Shown: positions 32,101 through 43,712, counted from the stretch's first letter. The stretch is 64,000 nucleotides of DNA from Plecoglossus altivelis (GCA_036571765.1 BROE01000006.1:13208300-13272299), one strand, 5' to 3'. Notes: generated by a model not told the origin, from the sequence alone. Translations and numbers: made by a program.

Positions 32101-34997
32101 CTAGAGACATATGTTAAAGACATGAATATGCTATTTCCTTCCAAAAAGGGAGGTTGTTTCCAAATGAAAATGTGTTTTAGAAACGTAGAATTGATTTACG
32201 GAAAAATCAAGTGGAACAGCTGCTCTGATAGGAATGCGCAGGAATCGGAATATTCCCTTGAGAAAAGCGCACATTCTCCCCTCACTCTCTCCCCTCACTC
32301 TCTCCCCTCACTCTCTCCCCTCACTCTCTCCCCTCTCACTCTCCCCTCTCCCCCCTCTCACTCTCCCCTCTCACTTCCCTCCCCTTTCCCCTGCCCCTAA
32401 TGGACGCTTCCTAGCGGTATGTTAGGTGATAAGATGTCCTCGGGAAATCAAGAGAAGCTCAGCTCTTACATGGTGCGCCACACCATCTTATAGGTGAACC
32501 AGTGACCTGAATGTCACTGTCGACTCTCAGCTGTAACCGTATGATTGTGCTGTATTACTGTTGCCATGTATGAGTTATTTAACAGTTATTACCCATAATG
32601 CATGTGGCTGTCATGGGTGCAGTTCTTTACACTGGCGAGCTAAGGTTCTGTCCAAAGCACACATCACAGTTGTAATGGCTATTAACAATGTTATGCACTT
32701 ACTTAAATAATGGTTAAATATGCAACTATACTTGATCTGCCATATTAAGTCATATTATTAATTATTATATAACACAGCCTGGCGTGTTGTTAGACAACTG
32801 CTTGTACCTTTAAATCCGTACATCAATGATCAGATGTCAGTTTATGCCAAGGACTTCTATAACATCACTGCAACTATAATACTATAGTTTGTAAGTAGAC
32901 ATTTAGACACAGCTGGTTAAATGACTCCCTTTGTAATCCAAGTGTCAAGTTACACAAATCTACACTGTGTAAACTGTGCAAAACTGAAAAGTAAAACTGT
33001 CCACCCTGGTCAGACGTCCATCGGGGAAGATTAAAAAAACTAGTGCCAGCAGTAAAAACAGTAGCAGGGAGACAGACAGTTCATGTGGACTTGTAGGTGT
33101 TGACAGGATGATGCAACGCTTTGGAAGAGTCCCCTGCTAGCTACAAGGGTCCTCACCCTCCGGAACACACTCAAGTCCCCCTCCCCCCTCCCCTCCGTGA
33201 CACGCCCTAGCACACAAACTGACAGGACAGTGGCTGCTCTGTGACTGACCTTGTAGACTCTCCTCCAGTTCTTCTTGTTGTCCCTCAGCATGCGCTGCCA
33301 CAGCATGTTCATCACCTCCGGGAACTGCTCGTACATGAAGGTGCATCTGAAGAGGGAGGGAGGGAGGGAGAGAGAGGGTGAGGAGAGAGACAGACAGACA
33401 GACAGACAGCGAGAGCATTAGAGAGAAGGAGGGAGGGGGTGAAGAGAGAGGAATGGTGAGAAGGAGGGAGGGGGGTGAAGAGAGACAGGGTTGGAGAGAA
33501 GGTGGGAGGGAGGGGGGAGAGAGACAGGGTTGGAGAGAAGGTGGGGGGGAGGATCCAGAGACAGAGAGGGTTGCGAAAGGGAGAGGAGAGGGGGCTGTGG
33601 GAGGGGGGGGAGGAGAGAGTCAGGGTTGGGATGTAAGGTTGCAGAGGGACGAGAGGGGGACGATGTCGAGACAGGGTTGGAGAGAAGGTGGGAGGCAGGA
33701 TAGCGCGGGACGAGGAGAGAGGGTGTTGGAGAGAAGGGGGTGGAGGGAGGGGGGTTAGAGACAGGGTTGGAGAGAAGGTGGGAGGGAGGGGGGCGATGAG
33801 GGGTATGGAGAAAGCGTGTAGGGGAGTCGGGGGCGAGGAGACAAGGGTTGGAAAGAGAGGGTGGGTGCTGGCGTTTTATGGGTCCATGTTCTTTTTTTTA
33901 AACAACCTTCTGCCAGAAGACAGCGAGGGTCGTTACTTGCTTCCCAGAGCAAGGCTGTTTATTTTGATGGTGGAAGGAGGACTAATTTGTCACCACACAG
34001 ACTTAGCTGGTGAGGTGTCACACAACATGACTATCTGGTAGAGTGTCACACACACACGACACAGACTAGTGTTCGGGTGTTCAACACACATCTCTGACTC
34101 GACGTACTACAGGTGACGACACACACACACAAGCTGGTTCAGGTGTCAACTGAATTCACAGAAGCTAGCCTGGTAGGTGTCCCACACAACAACATGACTA
34201 GCTGTCGGTGTCTCTCAACACCATCACACCACCCCTTTACGCTACGGTCCCTGCAGGCCATGCCTGGTCAAGGTCACACCACATCTTCCAGCTTGCTGGT
34301 CGCTCCAACAAACACACGCAGTGGGCGGCACCACGCAGTGCGCACCACGCACACCATCTAAGCTAGTCATGATGCTACAACTTCCTTTCAGCCTAGCTGG
34401 TAGGTCAGTCACATCCACAGTGGGTTAATCTGTATCGCCGGAGAAGATAAAACACAAGCACTTAGTGTTCGGTGTCTCCAGACGCAGCACATTGAGCTCT
34501 AAACGGGACGTGGTCAGGTCACACAACAACTCAAAGCTGCTCAGGTGGCAGGCACCAAGCACGTGCGCACGTACAAAGCACCGTGCGCACCCCGACGTGC
34601 GCACCAGCACGTGCACACACGCACGTGCGCACCCACGCACGTGCGCACGCACACACACAAGCTAGTCAGGCCACACACAGACTAGCTGGTCAGGTGTCAC
34701 ACACAGACTAACTGTTCAGGTCTAACATACACAGACTAGCTGGTCAGGTGTCACACACAGACTAACTGTTCAGGTCTAACATACACAGACTAGCTGGTCA
34801 GGTCTCACACACACAGACTAGCTGGTCAGGTCTCACACACACAGCTTGGTGCTACATGCTTCAGATTCCATTCTAACTGCACTGTCTGTACTGCTTTCTG
34901 CACACAATTGCAGATGTTACAAAACATGTACGGATGCTACACAGGTCATTTCATGCTAATTCTGAGAGTATGACAATGTTTGTGGATGGGGGTGTGT

Positions 34998-35035
<38 letters not shown>

Positions 35036-38000
35036 AGGGACATGCGACCGTGACTACTGGTGTCCTCACCTGGAGATCTCTCCCATCAGCTGTCCTGAGG
35101 GCCCCCAGGGGTCATCGTTGGTGGCCTCCCTCACCTTGGACTCTGTCTCTGAGTAGTTCATCACCACGTTGGTTCTACACAAGGGACACAAGGGAGCAGC
35201 AGGCATGATTAAAGACATGCACTTTCTGCTAAACAGGAACAGTGAATATGGGCGTGGTAGACGCCCCTTAGTGAATGGAGGGTGTCACCCTGACAGGATT
35301 CATATTCCTGTCCATGTGCAGATGAGTTGGTGTGACCTGCATCAAACCGGCACACACAGGAAAACAGGTTGAGCAAGATTTCCGCTTCAATAAAAGGGTG
35401 GGGGAGGCCTGAAGGCAGGACATTGGACGATTTAATGCGACGGCAACATTAGCTTTGCATGTGTGCTCTTAAAACGAAACTGGAAGAAAAGGGTAAACGT
35501 TGCATCAGGCCAAATCACGACTGAAATGTGTGCAGCCAGAGACTCAACAGGGTTAACAAGTTGTTGAGCTGAAATTCCAAAGTTGGTTGCCTGATGGTGA
35601 CCGGACAAACCAAGGCAACATGCTGCAGTTCCAGTCTCTCTGTCTGCCGGGGGCGAGCAGCACGTGTGAGATCCAGCAGCTGAATGGGAATGATCAAGCA
35701 CTTGAAGAAGTACAGGAGCCATTTTCAGACGTTGATCCAACATAAAACATATGATATGTGATAAGACAACAGGCTAGAGTGGGCAGCCAGCTCTGTGATT
35801 AGTCAACAACTAGACAGTTGCAGGCAGTGAGCCACCCTGAACAACCTCTCCCAGCCCGCCCTGGTGAACTCAGGAACCCCCCCCCCCCCCCTCTGGTGAA
35901 AGTTCCCTCCCTTCCCAGGTCAGAGAGAATGTTCCAAATGCTCCTTGGTACTGACAGCCATCAGGCTGGTTCAACAGATCAAAAACTGCAGGAGATCCAG
36001 TCAAACCATCTCATTTACATTGGTTGCTCATTTGTTTTGAATGTTTAGGCCTATGTGATTCATATTCATATTCATATGAAATGTTTTGTAATCTTCCTTC
36101 TCCCTCCAGTCTCTCCACACTTCCCTGATCCTAGATCAGGTTTGTATGGTGTCAGAGGCTGAGATGTTTCCTAACAGGCAGGCCTCTGCTCTGCCACATC
36201 AGCAGCAGAGCTCCAACACAGCCCAGCCTGGCCTGGTCTGGCCTGGCATGGTCTGGCCTGGCCTGACAACAGCACTGATGGGATAGACAAGGCAGGAAGG
36301 CTGGCTTCAGACAGGGGACACACCCGCTCTGTGGTTACACAGCCAGGACTGGCAGCACTGGAGGCCAGGAACAGGGACTGCTAGGCCAACCATTCTCACT
36401 CATCAAGGACTTTAGACAGACAGTTGGTCTAATTCACATTTCCTGAAACGACTGTCAAAAACACCTCATGAAAATGACAGGGCGATGCTTGGGTTCAATA
36501 TTTGAAACAACCTATAAGAATAGCATGTTAATACAATTTGCATACAGTTCAAAAGGCTGTGTGCATATACCTCTGAGCTCAGGACAAAAGATTATGACTC
36601 TACTGAGATAAGTGATGCAATCTACATCCCTCCTCAAGTAGAAGTAGGACCGGGGCTGATATCATCTCGGTGTGTGTACACATTTCCGTTTCAGTGCAAA
36701 AATTGACAGCACAGCCACTTCATTTCCTGGTTGATTAAGTAAAGCAATTGAAGTGTCGTGTTAACCTAAATCACACCAATATACAAATGTTATTCTACGA
36801 GATTTCAACGTTGCTCTTGAGGAACACAGTCAGTGTCCTGCTCAAGTCTCCGTGTGCTCTCATGCTTCACACATGCCCTGCTTCCCAGAATACAGCTGCC
36901 ACTCACTAGAACACAACAGTACTACATAGCAGGCCCTAAACCACCACACTACACCAAAACACACGCGCAATATAACCAGGAGAAAAGCTGATGTCCAGTC
37001 AGCTCTAATCCCACGTTTAAAGCCAACGTGTCCCCCCAGCACACCTCTCCCTGACTGGCCGTCTCTCCGCATCATGCTGGAGAGGACACACTACAGGGGG
37101 GGAACAAGTGGAATGGGGTTGACTTTTAAGAGGAATGCACTCAATGAGGGTGATCCAAAGATCATGCTGTTGCCAGCTTGCCCAGCCAGTCATTAAATCT
37201 TTGAAGTGAAGGGTTGTGCAACAGGACTAGCAGTTTGCCACACCGTTACTCACCACTGAGGATGGCAGCCAGTAGGAGCCCTGACAGGACAATACATAGG
37301 TACACAATGACAAAGGAGTGGCTGTTACCACCAGAGCCATTATACTATGTTTGGCCGAGTTCGTTATTCCACGCAAAACACCCAAAGATTTACCCAAAGA
37401 TCTAGATTACATGTAAACCTATCTAACAGTTTTGCTGACAGTAAGATCCCAGCAGGTAGTTAAAGGATTCGAAAGGTCAAAAGTGTGGTACATCATGTTT
37501 TAATTTGCAATGTTTGCATACTAGTTGCTCATTACTTTATTTTATACTGAGTTATCAGTAACTGTCTGGGCTAGTCGTTGAAGGTCGTTTGTTCCCATAA
37601 ACAGTCTCAAAGAACTGAAACTGGGAGTGTATTCCTTTTTTAATGGCTTCAAGTGATATGTATGACTTGGTAGCTGTTAACTAAAGTTGGTTTACAGACG
37701 AGTGACGATTCAAGAATTCAGATCCGGAAGTTGCAATATTAGGCAATCGTCTTAACCTACACTTAATTATGATGTCTGTCTAGTTTGTAGTCACATTAGT
37801 TCCTTACTTTCTAAGTTAAGGACAAACTAACGACACTAAACCCTGATGAATCATTAATTAATACATTGTGGAGGGAGATGACTAATCTCATACTTCACAA
37901 TAATAAACACAAGGGACTGGCCTAGCTGTGGTTAACAAACTTGACAATTATTTATTTACTGAACTCCTTATGCTACATATCATGCTAGCGTTAGCTTGAC

Positions 38001-38560
38001 AATGTGTGGGGCAGTCTGATGGGGACATTCAAGCTAGCTATCATTTGAAGAACGCTTATTCATCTGAGCACACAGTTATGTTGGTTAAATTATTATTTTG
38101 TTGCTTCCTACCAAGAAAAGTAAGAACGTAGCTAGCTACAGTCAAATGGCTTCTTTCCAGGGTATAGTCGGAGCCTGCGTGAAGAGCTGTCAAACTAGCT
38201 TACTTAGCTCGCTAATTAGCTAGCTTGTTGCACTGTCGAGGGAAGACAGCAAAACTGCCCTCTCTTTAAAGTTTAATTGAAAAATTTCCGTAAAGAAAGT
38301 TAACAGCTTTCCCAAGCAGTCAAGGAAAACGAACGTGTTTAAAAAAATACAATTTTATCTTCTCTTCTTTCAGTTCCGACAACTTGCTAACGACTTAGCT
38401 AGCTAGCTTGCTAATGCGACGTGACGTCAAAGTTTTGGATACGTGTCTCTCTATATCAAACAGGTAAACAGAAGTCTTCAAAACGGCGAATTAGTCTAGG
38501 ATAAAACTAGCAGACTTACGCTTTGTCAACCAATTCTCGAACTTTCCACATATTCAGCAT
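25608..38560 (-). CDS. clint1: Clathrin interactor 1 (epsinR), 11 of 12 exons visible
   Basis: ENTH-domain adaptor that binds phosphoinositides, clathrin, AP-1/GGA and SNAREs on TGN/endosomal vesicles. Exons: 38560-38520, 35174-35070, 33346-33250, [missing, expected 112 bp], 30526-30359, 30075-29889, 29430-29208, 29091-29004, 28762-28697, 28334-28048, 26676-26547 and 25918-25608. With the expected missing exon the protein would be about 604 aa (human 625). ENTH landmarks: MLNMWKVRELVDKA, ATNDDPWGPSGQLMGEI and FMYEQFPEVMNMLWQRM. Middle: KAKKNKDKYIGVSSDS, GSTIDDTINKFRKKDRD, KTVDLGAAAHYTGDK. Tail: DLFDLMG, GDFGDWNAF, Met/Gly-rich repeat and KQDAFADFGNFGK end. The 3' UTR is about 2.5 kb long. Confidence 0.96.
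26547..26676 (-). CDS. clint1: clint1 exon 11
   Basis: Encodes KAMLPSTWSDHSVNISLDFL and GMQPPKPSQPTLHTLQQ, very close to human. The acceptor aacacag|GGCCCC (26677) was chosen for phase 0. A nearby acceptor at 26685 (ccccacag) would need a different phase. Donor G|GTAAGG. Confidence 0.9.
26746..26801. repeat. (CA)n microsatellite in clint1 intron 10
   Basis: Near-perfect CA run about 70 bases upstream of the exon 11 acceptor on the transcribed strand. Confidence 0.92.
26981..27205 (+). repeat. Imperfect duplication, copy A (clint1 intron 11)
   Basis: Matches 27262-27475 from GTCTATCTGTGGG to TAGCCTTAGCC but with many single-base insertions. It could be an unpolished second version of the same locus. 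Confidence 0.8.
27262..27475 (+). repeat. Imperfect duplication, copy B (clint1 intron 11)
   Basis: Counterpart of copy A, shorter by about 11 bases. Spacing between copies is filled by GAGT/GA repeats. Confidence 0.8.
27761..28063. repeat. clint1: 22-bp minisatellite overlapping the clint1 exon 10 donor
   Basis: About 14 units of CTGTGATGCAGAGTGCGTGT type on plus. Read on the transcribed strand, each unit is CACTCTGCATCACAG followed by GTACATG or GCACACG. The first unit includes the last 15 bases of exon 10 and its splice donor. Confidence 0.92.
28048..28334 (-). CDS. clint1: clint1 exon 10
   Basis: Acceptor tcttccag|CCCCTG. Encodes TGDFGDWNAF, SADLFDLMG and SLNFSMSSSQSLSS, ending GMPHSASQ. 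The donor CACAG|GTACAT is the first of an array of near-identical donor-containing 22-bp units. Confidence 0.9.
28697..28762 (-). CDS. clint1: clint1 exon 9 (66 bp)
   Basis: Encodes LIDGFADFSSVPASTSLASG, corresponding to the GGFADFGS adaptor-binding motif of human CLINT1. Phase 1 both sides, so the exon could be skipped without a frame shift. Donor TG|GTAAGT. Confidence 0.9.
29004..29091 (-). CDS. clint1: clint1 exon 8
   Basis: Encodes VQPAAAPSSTGLDDLLMVD and GPSQPAAAS. The LDDLLMVD stretch resembles an acidic dileucine/clathrin-box type motif (inference). Acceptor ctccag|GTCC, donor CAG|GTACAC. Confidence 0.88.
29117..29206. repeat. (GGCA)n-(CGCA)n microsatellite in clint1 intron 7
   Basis: About nine GGCA units, then about nine CGCA units, then CA. 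On the transcribed strand it begins at the exon 7 donor. Confidence 0.92.
29208..29430 (-). CDS. clint1: clint1 exon 7
   Basis: Encodes DTEEERGRPSRNGQSGKSEF, KDEEETVTTKSVHIVQATET and TKTVDLGAAAHYTGDKSP. Acceptor tttgcag|TGACA. The donor CAG|GTGTGT runs into a GT/GCGT repeat. Confidence 0.95.
29601..29901. repeat. clint1: 19-bp minisatellite overlapping the clint1 exon 6 donor
   Basis: About 15-16 units of CAGTCTGTCCTCCCTCCCT on plus. On the transcribed strand the unit GGACAGACTGAGGGAGGGA repeats the last 12 exon bases plus intron start. Only the exon-proximal unit keeps GT. Confidence 0.92.
29889..30075 (-). CDS. clint1: clint1 exon 6
   Basis: Encodes GDRYDSSSEGRGKWDEDWDR, PFPFSEKLGEISDKIGST and DDTINKFRKKDRDD. 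It ends at GACAGACTGAG|GTAGGG, and the adjoining intron is a minisatellite made of this same junction sequence. Confidence 0.95.
30359..30526 (-). CDS. clint1: clint1 exon 5: ENTH C-terminal helices
   Basis: Encodes ENGKDQGVNVRQKVKEMVDL, RLREERKKAKKNKDKY and SDSMGGYRGY. Acceptor tcccag|ATGAG sits next to the gap-flanking G-rich repeat. Donor T|GTAAGG. Confidence 0.95.
30591..30933. other. clint1: Assembly gap, 343 N, probably hiding clint1 exon 4
   Basis: N run between (GGGA)n flanks in the intron where exon 4 should be. The known exon begins after VYK with SLLLLAYLIRNGSERV and ends before DENGKDQG; phase 0 in and phase 1 out predict 112 bp. No such sequence was found from 30934 to 33249. 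Confidence 0.75.
32275..32395. repeat. clint1: CTCTCCCCTCACT minisatellite in clint1 intron
   Basis: About eight units of a 13-14 bp pyrimidine-rich motif, degenerating to the right. Confidence 0.85.
33250..33346 (-). CDS. clint1: clint1 exon 3: ENTH domain
   Basis: Encodes CTFMYEQFPEVMNMLWQRML and DNKKNWRRVYK. Acceptor cttcag|ATGCAC follows a long CCCT-repeat pyrimidine tract. Donor AAG|GTCAGT, phase 0. Confidence 0.96.
33351..33870. repeat. clint1: G-rich minisatellite next to clint1 exon 3
   Basis: Repeated GGGTTGGAGAGAAGGTGGGA units with variable spacers. The left end supplies the pyrimidine tract of the exon 3 acceptor. Strong G runs suggest quadruplex potential (inference). Confidence 0.85.
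33990..34860. repeat. clint1: Degenerate TAGCTGGTCAGGTGTCACAC satellite in clint1 intron 2
   Basis: Copies are clean at 34670-34850 (ACACAGACTAGCTGGTCAGG, about 30-38 bp apart) and increasingly corrupted by indels leftward. Confidence 0.75.
34996..35034. repeat. (GT)n microsatellite in clint1 intron 2
   Basis: GT run about 35 bases from the exon 2 donor on the transcribed strand. Confidence 0.9.
35070..35174 (-). CDS. clint1: clint1 exon 2: ENTH domain
   Basis: Encodes TNVVMNYSETESKVREATND and then DPWGPSGQLMGEIS. Acceptor tgtgtag|AACC, donor AG|GTGAGG. Confidence 0.96.
35175..38519 (-). other. clint1: clint1 intron 1
   Basis: About 3.3 kb of mostly unique sequence. CTGGCCTGG repeats at 36220-36265. 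AGCTAGCT-type palindromes are clustered at 37980-38420 near the promoter. No gene seen. Confidence 0.6.
38520..38560 (-). CDS. clint1: clint1 exon 1: start of ENTH domain
   Basis: ATG at 38558-38560. Encodes MLNMWKVRELVDKA, the helix 0/1 region of the ENTH domain, nearly identical to human. Donor GC|GTAAGT, phase 2. Confidence 0.95.
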
Positions 38561-38800
38561 CTTGGCTCTCTGGAGAGGAGCTTTCCGCCTCTGTAACCCT
38601 TATTCCAGTCCTGAAGACAATCACCGAAACCAAACCTTGAACTCTGAAAAGTAAACTCTTAACCTCTCTCAAGGCAGGAGGAGTGCTCGCACTGGGCAAG
38701 ACAGGTTACTACGGCGAAGGCATTGGAACACCACCGAGGAAGAAATATGTTAAGTAAAATAGGGAGTTGTAGTTCACGTATGTAGAACGTTGTTTTCACT
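38561..38800 (-). promoter_or_regulatory. clint1: clint1 promoter and 5' UTR region
   Basis: Directly upstream of the start codon on the minus strand. On that strand ACTACAACTCCC (38762-38773) matches the first half of the ZNF143/SBF consensus about 200 bases upstream of the ATG. No TATA box is evident. Confidence 0.5.
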
Positions 38801-39747
38801 TGGGGTCTGATTAATACACGTTAGGTAATTGTAAATCAGTCGTTGGCTTTGTTTGTAAATCCTTTATTAATATGTTTTTAAGTATGGTGAATCAAACATC
38901 CTCCCCCAAAAATCTGATGATGCTCTGCAGCCAGTTTTTTTTCAAAATAAAACAATTGTTTATGATTGGTTGTGATTGTTTCATCCCAGTGTCCCAGACT
39001 TTTCTAAATCGTTGTCACCCAAAGACACCCAACCAGCTTTAAAAAATCCTTATTTAACTATCAATCAGAAACATGTAGCCTGGGCCATTTATCTCTTTGA
39101 GAACTGACTTGACCTACAATTCAGCATTCTGCATCATACAATAACATTTGAAGTAACTTCACTTTGATGTCCTCAATCTCTCTCCATAAACAGTTCCTTG
39201 TTATGGACCTGTGTGTGATATTGTGTGACAGGCACGGCAGGCTACTCTATGTGTCAACCCAGATCAATCACTCCCTCTCCTGGACAAACAGGGACACATC
39301 AGCAAAACCGACAGTTTGAGTCCAAGTGTTCAATCCACTTTTTTGTGTCTCCAATCTCTATTCTATTAGGATCTGTTCTGTCCTATTCTTTTCGGTAAGT
39401 AGACTAAACCTAACCTAAGCTATGTGACCTATACTTCAGAAGTATCTTCAAGGTGTGTCTTGAACACTCCCCCCCCCCCCCCCCCTTTGCTGTTCTTTGC
39501 TATTGCTATATGGGGAACCGCAACTGATAGTTTCCTTCATGAAGATGTTTGTGTATGAGGAATGCAACGGGAGCTTGGACCTTTGTTGGGGAGGAATTAG
39601 AAACAACACAATGGGCAAAAGACAACCCATTTGAGGAAAAAAAAACAAGAAACAGCACTTATGGACCCAGAATGCACTGCACCCAAGGGAGCCACCTCAA
39701 TTACCACTGTTCGTCCAAGGAAGAGGACTCTGGGAGAAGTGATTGCA

Positions 39748-39815
39748 GGAGATGGGTTTGTGTGTGTATGTGTGTGTGTGTGTGTGTGTGTATGTGTGTG
39801 TGTGTTAGAGTTTGT
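39748..39815. repeat. (GT)n microsatellite
   Basis: Imperfect GT run with TATG interruptions. Confidence 0.9.
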
Positions 39816-40375
39816 TTAGTAAGAGAAGAGGATGGAGGGGAAAGGCACTCAGTAAAAAGATCTTTCAGAAACACTTTGCCTCACTGACGTTGATGTAAAC
39901 GGTTGATTGACATGCACTTCTCTCAGAAACCAGAGCTAGCATCCTATCTGCCAAGCATCAGGAAGGGCCTGGTCCTGTGGGAGGGGTCTAAGTGGGAAAT
40001 GATGTCTCTTAAGACACTCTCAGTCAACAGCGGGTGTATGTGTTGAATGAGTGAAAAACATAGAAGGAGATAGAGATGAAGGGGACTATTGTTTAAAGCT
40101 TCTCTGTGTTCCTCTGAAAATGGTATATGTTTTTGTCCATCACAGGGCACATTCAGCAATTACTGTGGACTGAATTGAGCATTCGTCAATGAAAAATACC
40201 ACAGCATGATAGAGGTTATTATTAAAATGCAAAAATAACATTGAATGCATTCAAAAAAGTTTCACAAATCCCATGTCCTACGTTAAAACCTATATTGGCG
40301 AGTACTGCACAAATTCACATTTTCTCCACATTCCATCATGGGCAAATGTGCTGCCTCATTTCTGAGTTGTGTGAG

Positions 40376-40391
40376 AAAGAGCAAGAGAGAG

Positions 40392-40453
<62 letters not shown>
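40376..40453. repeat. (GA)n microsatellite
   Basis: Long GA run, interrupted once or twice near its start. Confidence 0.92.
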
Positions 40454-40454
<1 letters not shown>

Positions 40455-43187
40455 GCACATCTTGATCCATTCTCAGCAAAGCACCGCTCCTCAGTATTGT
40501 ATCTTCCTTAGAACTTCCTTGTTTAGCTGAAAGGATCCATCAGGTTTCCATACAGGAAACAAGGGGAGATGAGAAAGTACGGTTAGCTCGAAATACAACA
40601 GGACTGAACAGTGGAATTGTTTGTCACTTTCTGGAAATGTCTAGAAAGGCGACCTGGATTATCTGAAATTAAACAAAATAAAGGTTTAAAAAGGTTTTCA
40701 GTTACAGTTACTGCTTGGCTAAGTTGTTGGGTGAGAGGGTCAACACCATTAAAAGAATAACAGACTACTTCAGCCTATTTAAAAAGTACATTTTCACTAA
40801 TGTCTTTTCCACTGTTGAGATTGTGCTCTCCAAACCCCATAAATCTGATGGAAGCTTCATGAACCTTCTAAGACGCTGATCCAATAGTTGAAGGAGATTC
40901 AACGGTCAGATGAGGATTGGAACAGAGATCCAGTCCCAGGGTATCAGTATGGAAGCTGACCATCCATCTCCTGTATCTAGACCTGAGAGTGACTGGCAAT
41001 CATCTGAAGAGGGAACCTGACCGTCTTCTCCTGTTTTCCCCAAATCCATACCTGCTCATTCAATCAGTGATAAAAACGAACGCGCTTTGAATAGGGATCA
41101 CGCTTTAGATCGAAATAGCTTTCATGTGACTGCCTCTGTGTTCGGATGCAGAGACGAGTTGAAGACTTGAATGGGGGCTGCAGTGGTGGGACAGGACTGG
41201 AAAGAAAGGAGAAGAACAAAAGGAGAAGCAGGAGACAGTGTCGTTGTTGTGGCAGGGCTGAATAGGAGCTCAGCCTACCACCAGGAGGCAGTGTGACTCT
41301 GCCCCGGTGTCTGTGGCAGGGGGATGCACCAGTGTGCACGTGTATGTGTGTGTTTGTCAGTCAGTTAGTTGAGGAGGAGGAGGAGGAGAAAAATGGGGGT
41401 TGTTTATGCGACTGAAGTTCCCATGACAAATGTGGTCAGTCATCGTCTGTGTTTGGGAAGGGGTCCCAGAGTTCTGAGTAAAACGAAAGACAGAAAGACA
41501 GTATCGCAATCCAATTATGCTATTATTCCTTGTCTGTGGACATGTGCTTTCAATAAGCAGAAACACGGCTTGGCCTTTTTTTTCCTCTCCTTTTTCTTCT
41601 TCCTCTGCACTTTAACAGTGTCATTAGAAAACAATGTTCTTTGTTTGGACTATTAGCTGCACTGAGCTTTTGGTGCCGCCTTCCTCCTAACCCTAAGAAG
41701 AGCTGCTGAGCTGTGCTCGCTGTCAATCACAGTGTGGCCTCTCTCCCTGTCAGCCTGTTTGTGACTGCTGTGTGTGTGTGTGTGCTTGTGTGTGTGTGTG
41801 CTTGTGTGTGTGTGTTGTGTTTGTATGTGTATGTGTGTCCTTCTCCGCGCTGTTATATCACTGCTGGCATATTTCAAGATGTTATTGTTGGCTCTTATTT
41901 CAGCCCACAGTAAGGCCCTTTGTCCTTTTCCCAAGCGATATAACCTCCAACACATCACAGAGTATCTGACCCCTGTCTGCTTGACACATGACAGATCCTC
42001 GGTTTGTGTGTGAATGCGTGGGTGTGGGTGTGTGCGTGCGCGCGTTCGACTGCATTGTAAAAGCCCTTTCTGTGTTGGACCGCATCCCATTTAGTTATAG
42101 TTTCTTCAATCTCATGTTGAACACTTACGATCTATTCAAGATAGCTTGTCACGCTTGTTCGTCTTGTTTCTCATTGTGATGTCTGTGTTGGCATTCTCAG
42201 CGTTGTTTTCCACTGACCACCCAGACAGTGTTTCTGGTGCCACTTCACCAGGGAGATAATTTTGATATTGACATTGCTAGAACAATGAGGCCGCTTGTTA
42301 CATGTTCAGAGTCACACACACGCCCTCAGTGTCACACCACCCCCTGCTGTGATCGTCCACACACACACAGATGTTCCTGATAAGACCCAAGTAGCCCTCG
42401 CATTCCTGTGGATAACCAGCCTGTTTGTTTTCCTCTACGTGCTGGACACGACTGCCACTTTCCCTGGTGAGAAAAGTCGAGCGGAGGAGGATAGACAGAA
42501 TAGGGAGAAGGAGGGATGAGTGGGGGTGGGGGGGGAGAGTGTGTGACAGAGAGAAGGGAAGAGGTATTTAATGCAAGCCAACCCCCCTCCAGCACTACCC
42601 CTGTTCCCCGTGTTCCAAACTCCTTGTCATCTGCACCATGCTAAGAACGCTCAGCTCCCATGATTAAGGGCTGACAGTTATTCAACGTATTTAAGTAGGT
42701 GATGTCACCGGGCTTCAGGAGCTCAAACACACACATGCACACACATACACACTCACATAAACAAGCACACAGTCACACATGCACGCACACACACATACAC
42801 ACACCCTCACACACTCTAAGGAAACCTTGTTCCGGCACTGGGAGCATCTGCTACTTTACAACCAGATTGAATTAGCAATTACAGTGAGTAAAATGCAGGG
42901 AGAACATCTGGAGTGGTAAGCATTGCATGATATAAATCTGAGATGGAGAGAATCTGCAAAGGAGCCAAACTGAGATTTCCGAGGGCATTGTTTCTGATTG
43001 GTCCCGATGACGCTCTCGAGGTGTCGGACGTTGGAACAGGCCGGAGGAAGAGGGAAGGACAGGAAAGGGCTGGAGGTGGGGGAGAGAGGAGGGGGAGAGA
43101 TAGAGGGAGAGATCAGGAGAGGGGGGAAAAGAGATAGCAGGATAGAGGAAAAGGTGGCACAAAGTGAGACGAGAGGGTCAAGAGGTA

Positions 43188-43189
43188 CT

Positions 43190-43241
<52 letters not shown>

Positions 43242-43244
43242 AGT
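43188..43244. repeat. (GT)n microsatellite
   Basis: Nearly pure GT run flanked by purine-rich DNA. Confidence 0.92.
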
Positions 43245-43663
43245 GGGGGTCTGTGACAGAGCTGAAGAGACAGAGTGAAAGAGAGAGAGAGTCTGTAAAC
43301 AAATAGCCTACAGGTTCTTAGATATTAATGAATCAGATGGGACTACAGATAGGGACTTTTGAGCGCCAAATCATAATTACGAGAGCTCGGACATGGAAAA
43401 TAAACATTGTGTACGTGAGGTTTGTATTCATAAATGCTTTTTTACCATCATGTCCATTTTGGTTCTGATCCACACATAAATAAATGAGAGGTTGGAAAGC
43501 TGAATTAACGTTTACACATCTGGTTTCGTTATTATTGGCACTATAAATGAGTCAGGCAATTTGTTTGTGCTGCTGTTGTGTAGTAATATAGTCTAATTAT
43601 CCATCGTTGGGGAAATGATTATGTATGAAGCAAAACCCATCACAGAGAGGCATGAGGCAATCG

Positions 43664-43665
<2 letters not shown>

Positions 43666-43712
<47 letters not shown>

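Noticed and set aside
39549..39887. Possible small gene at 39.5-39.9 kb
   Set aside because: No family resemblance, no splice context, and the frame ends in a GT microsatellite.
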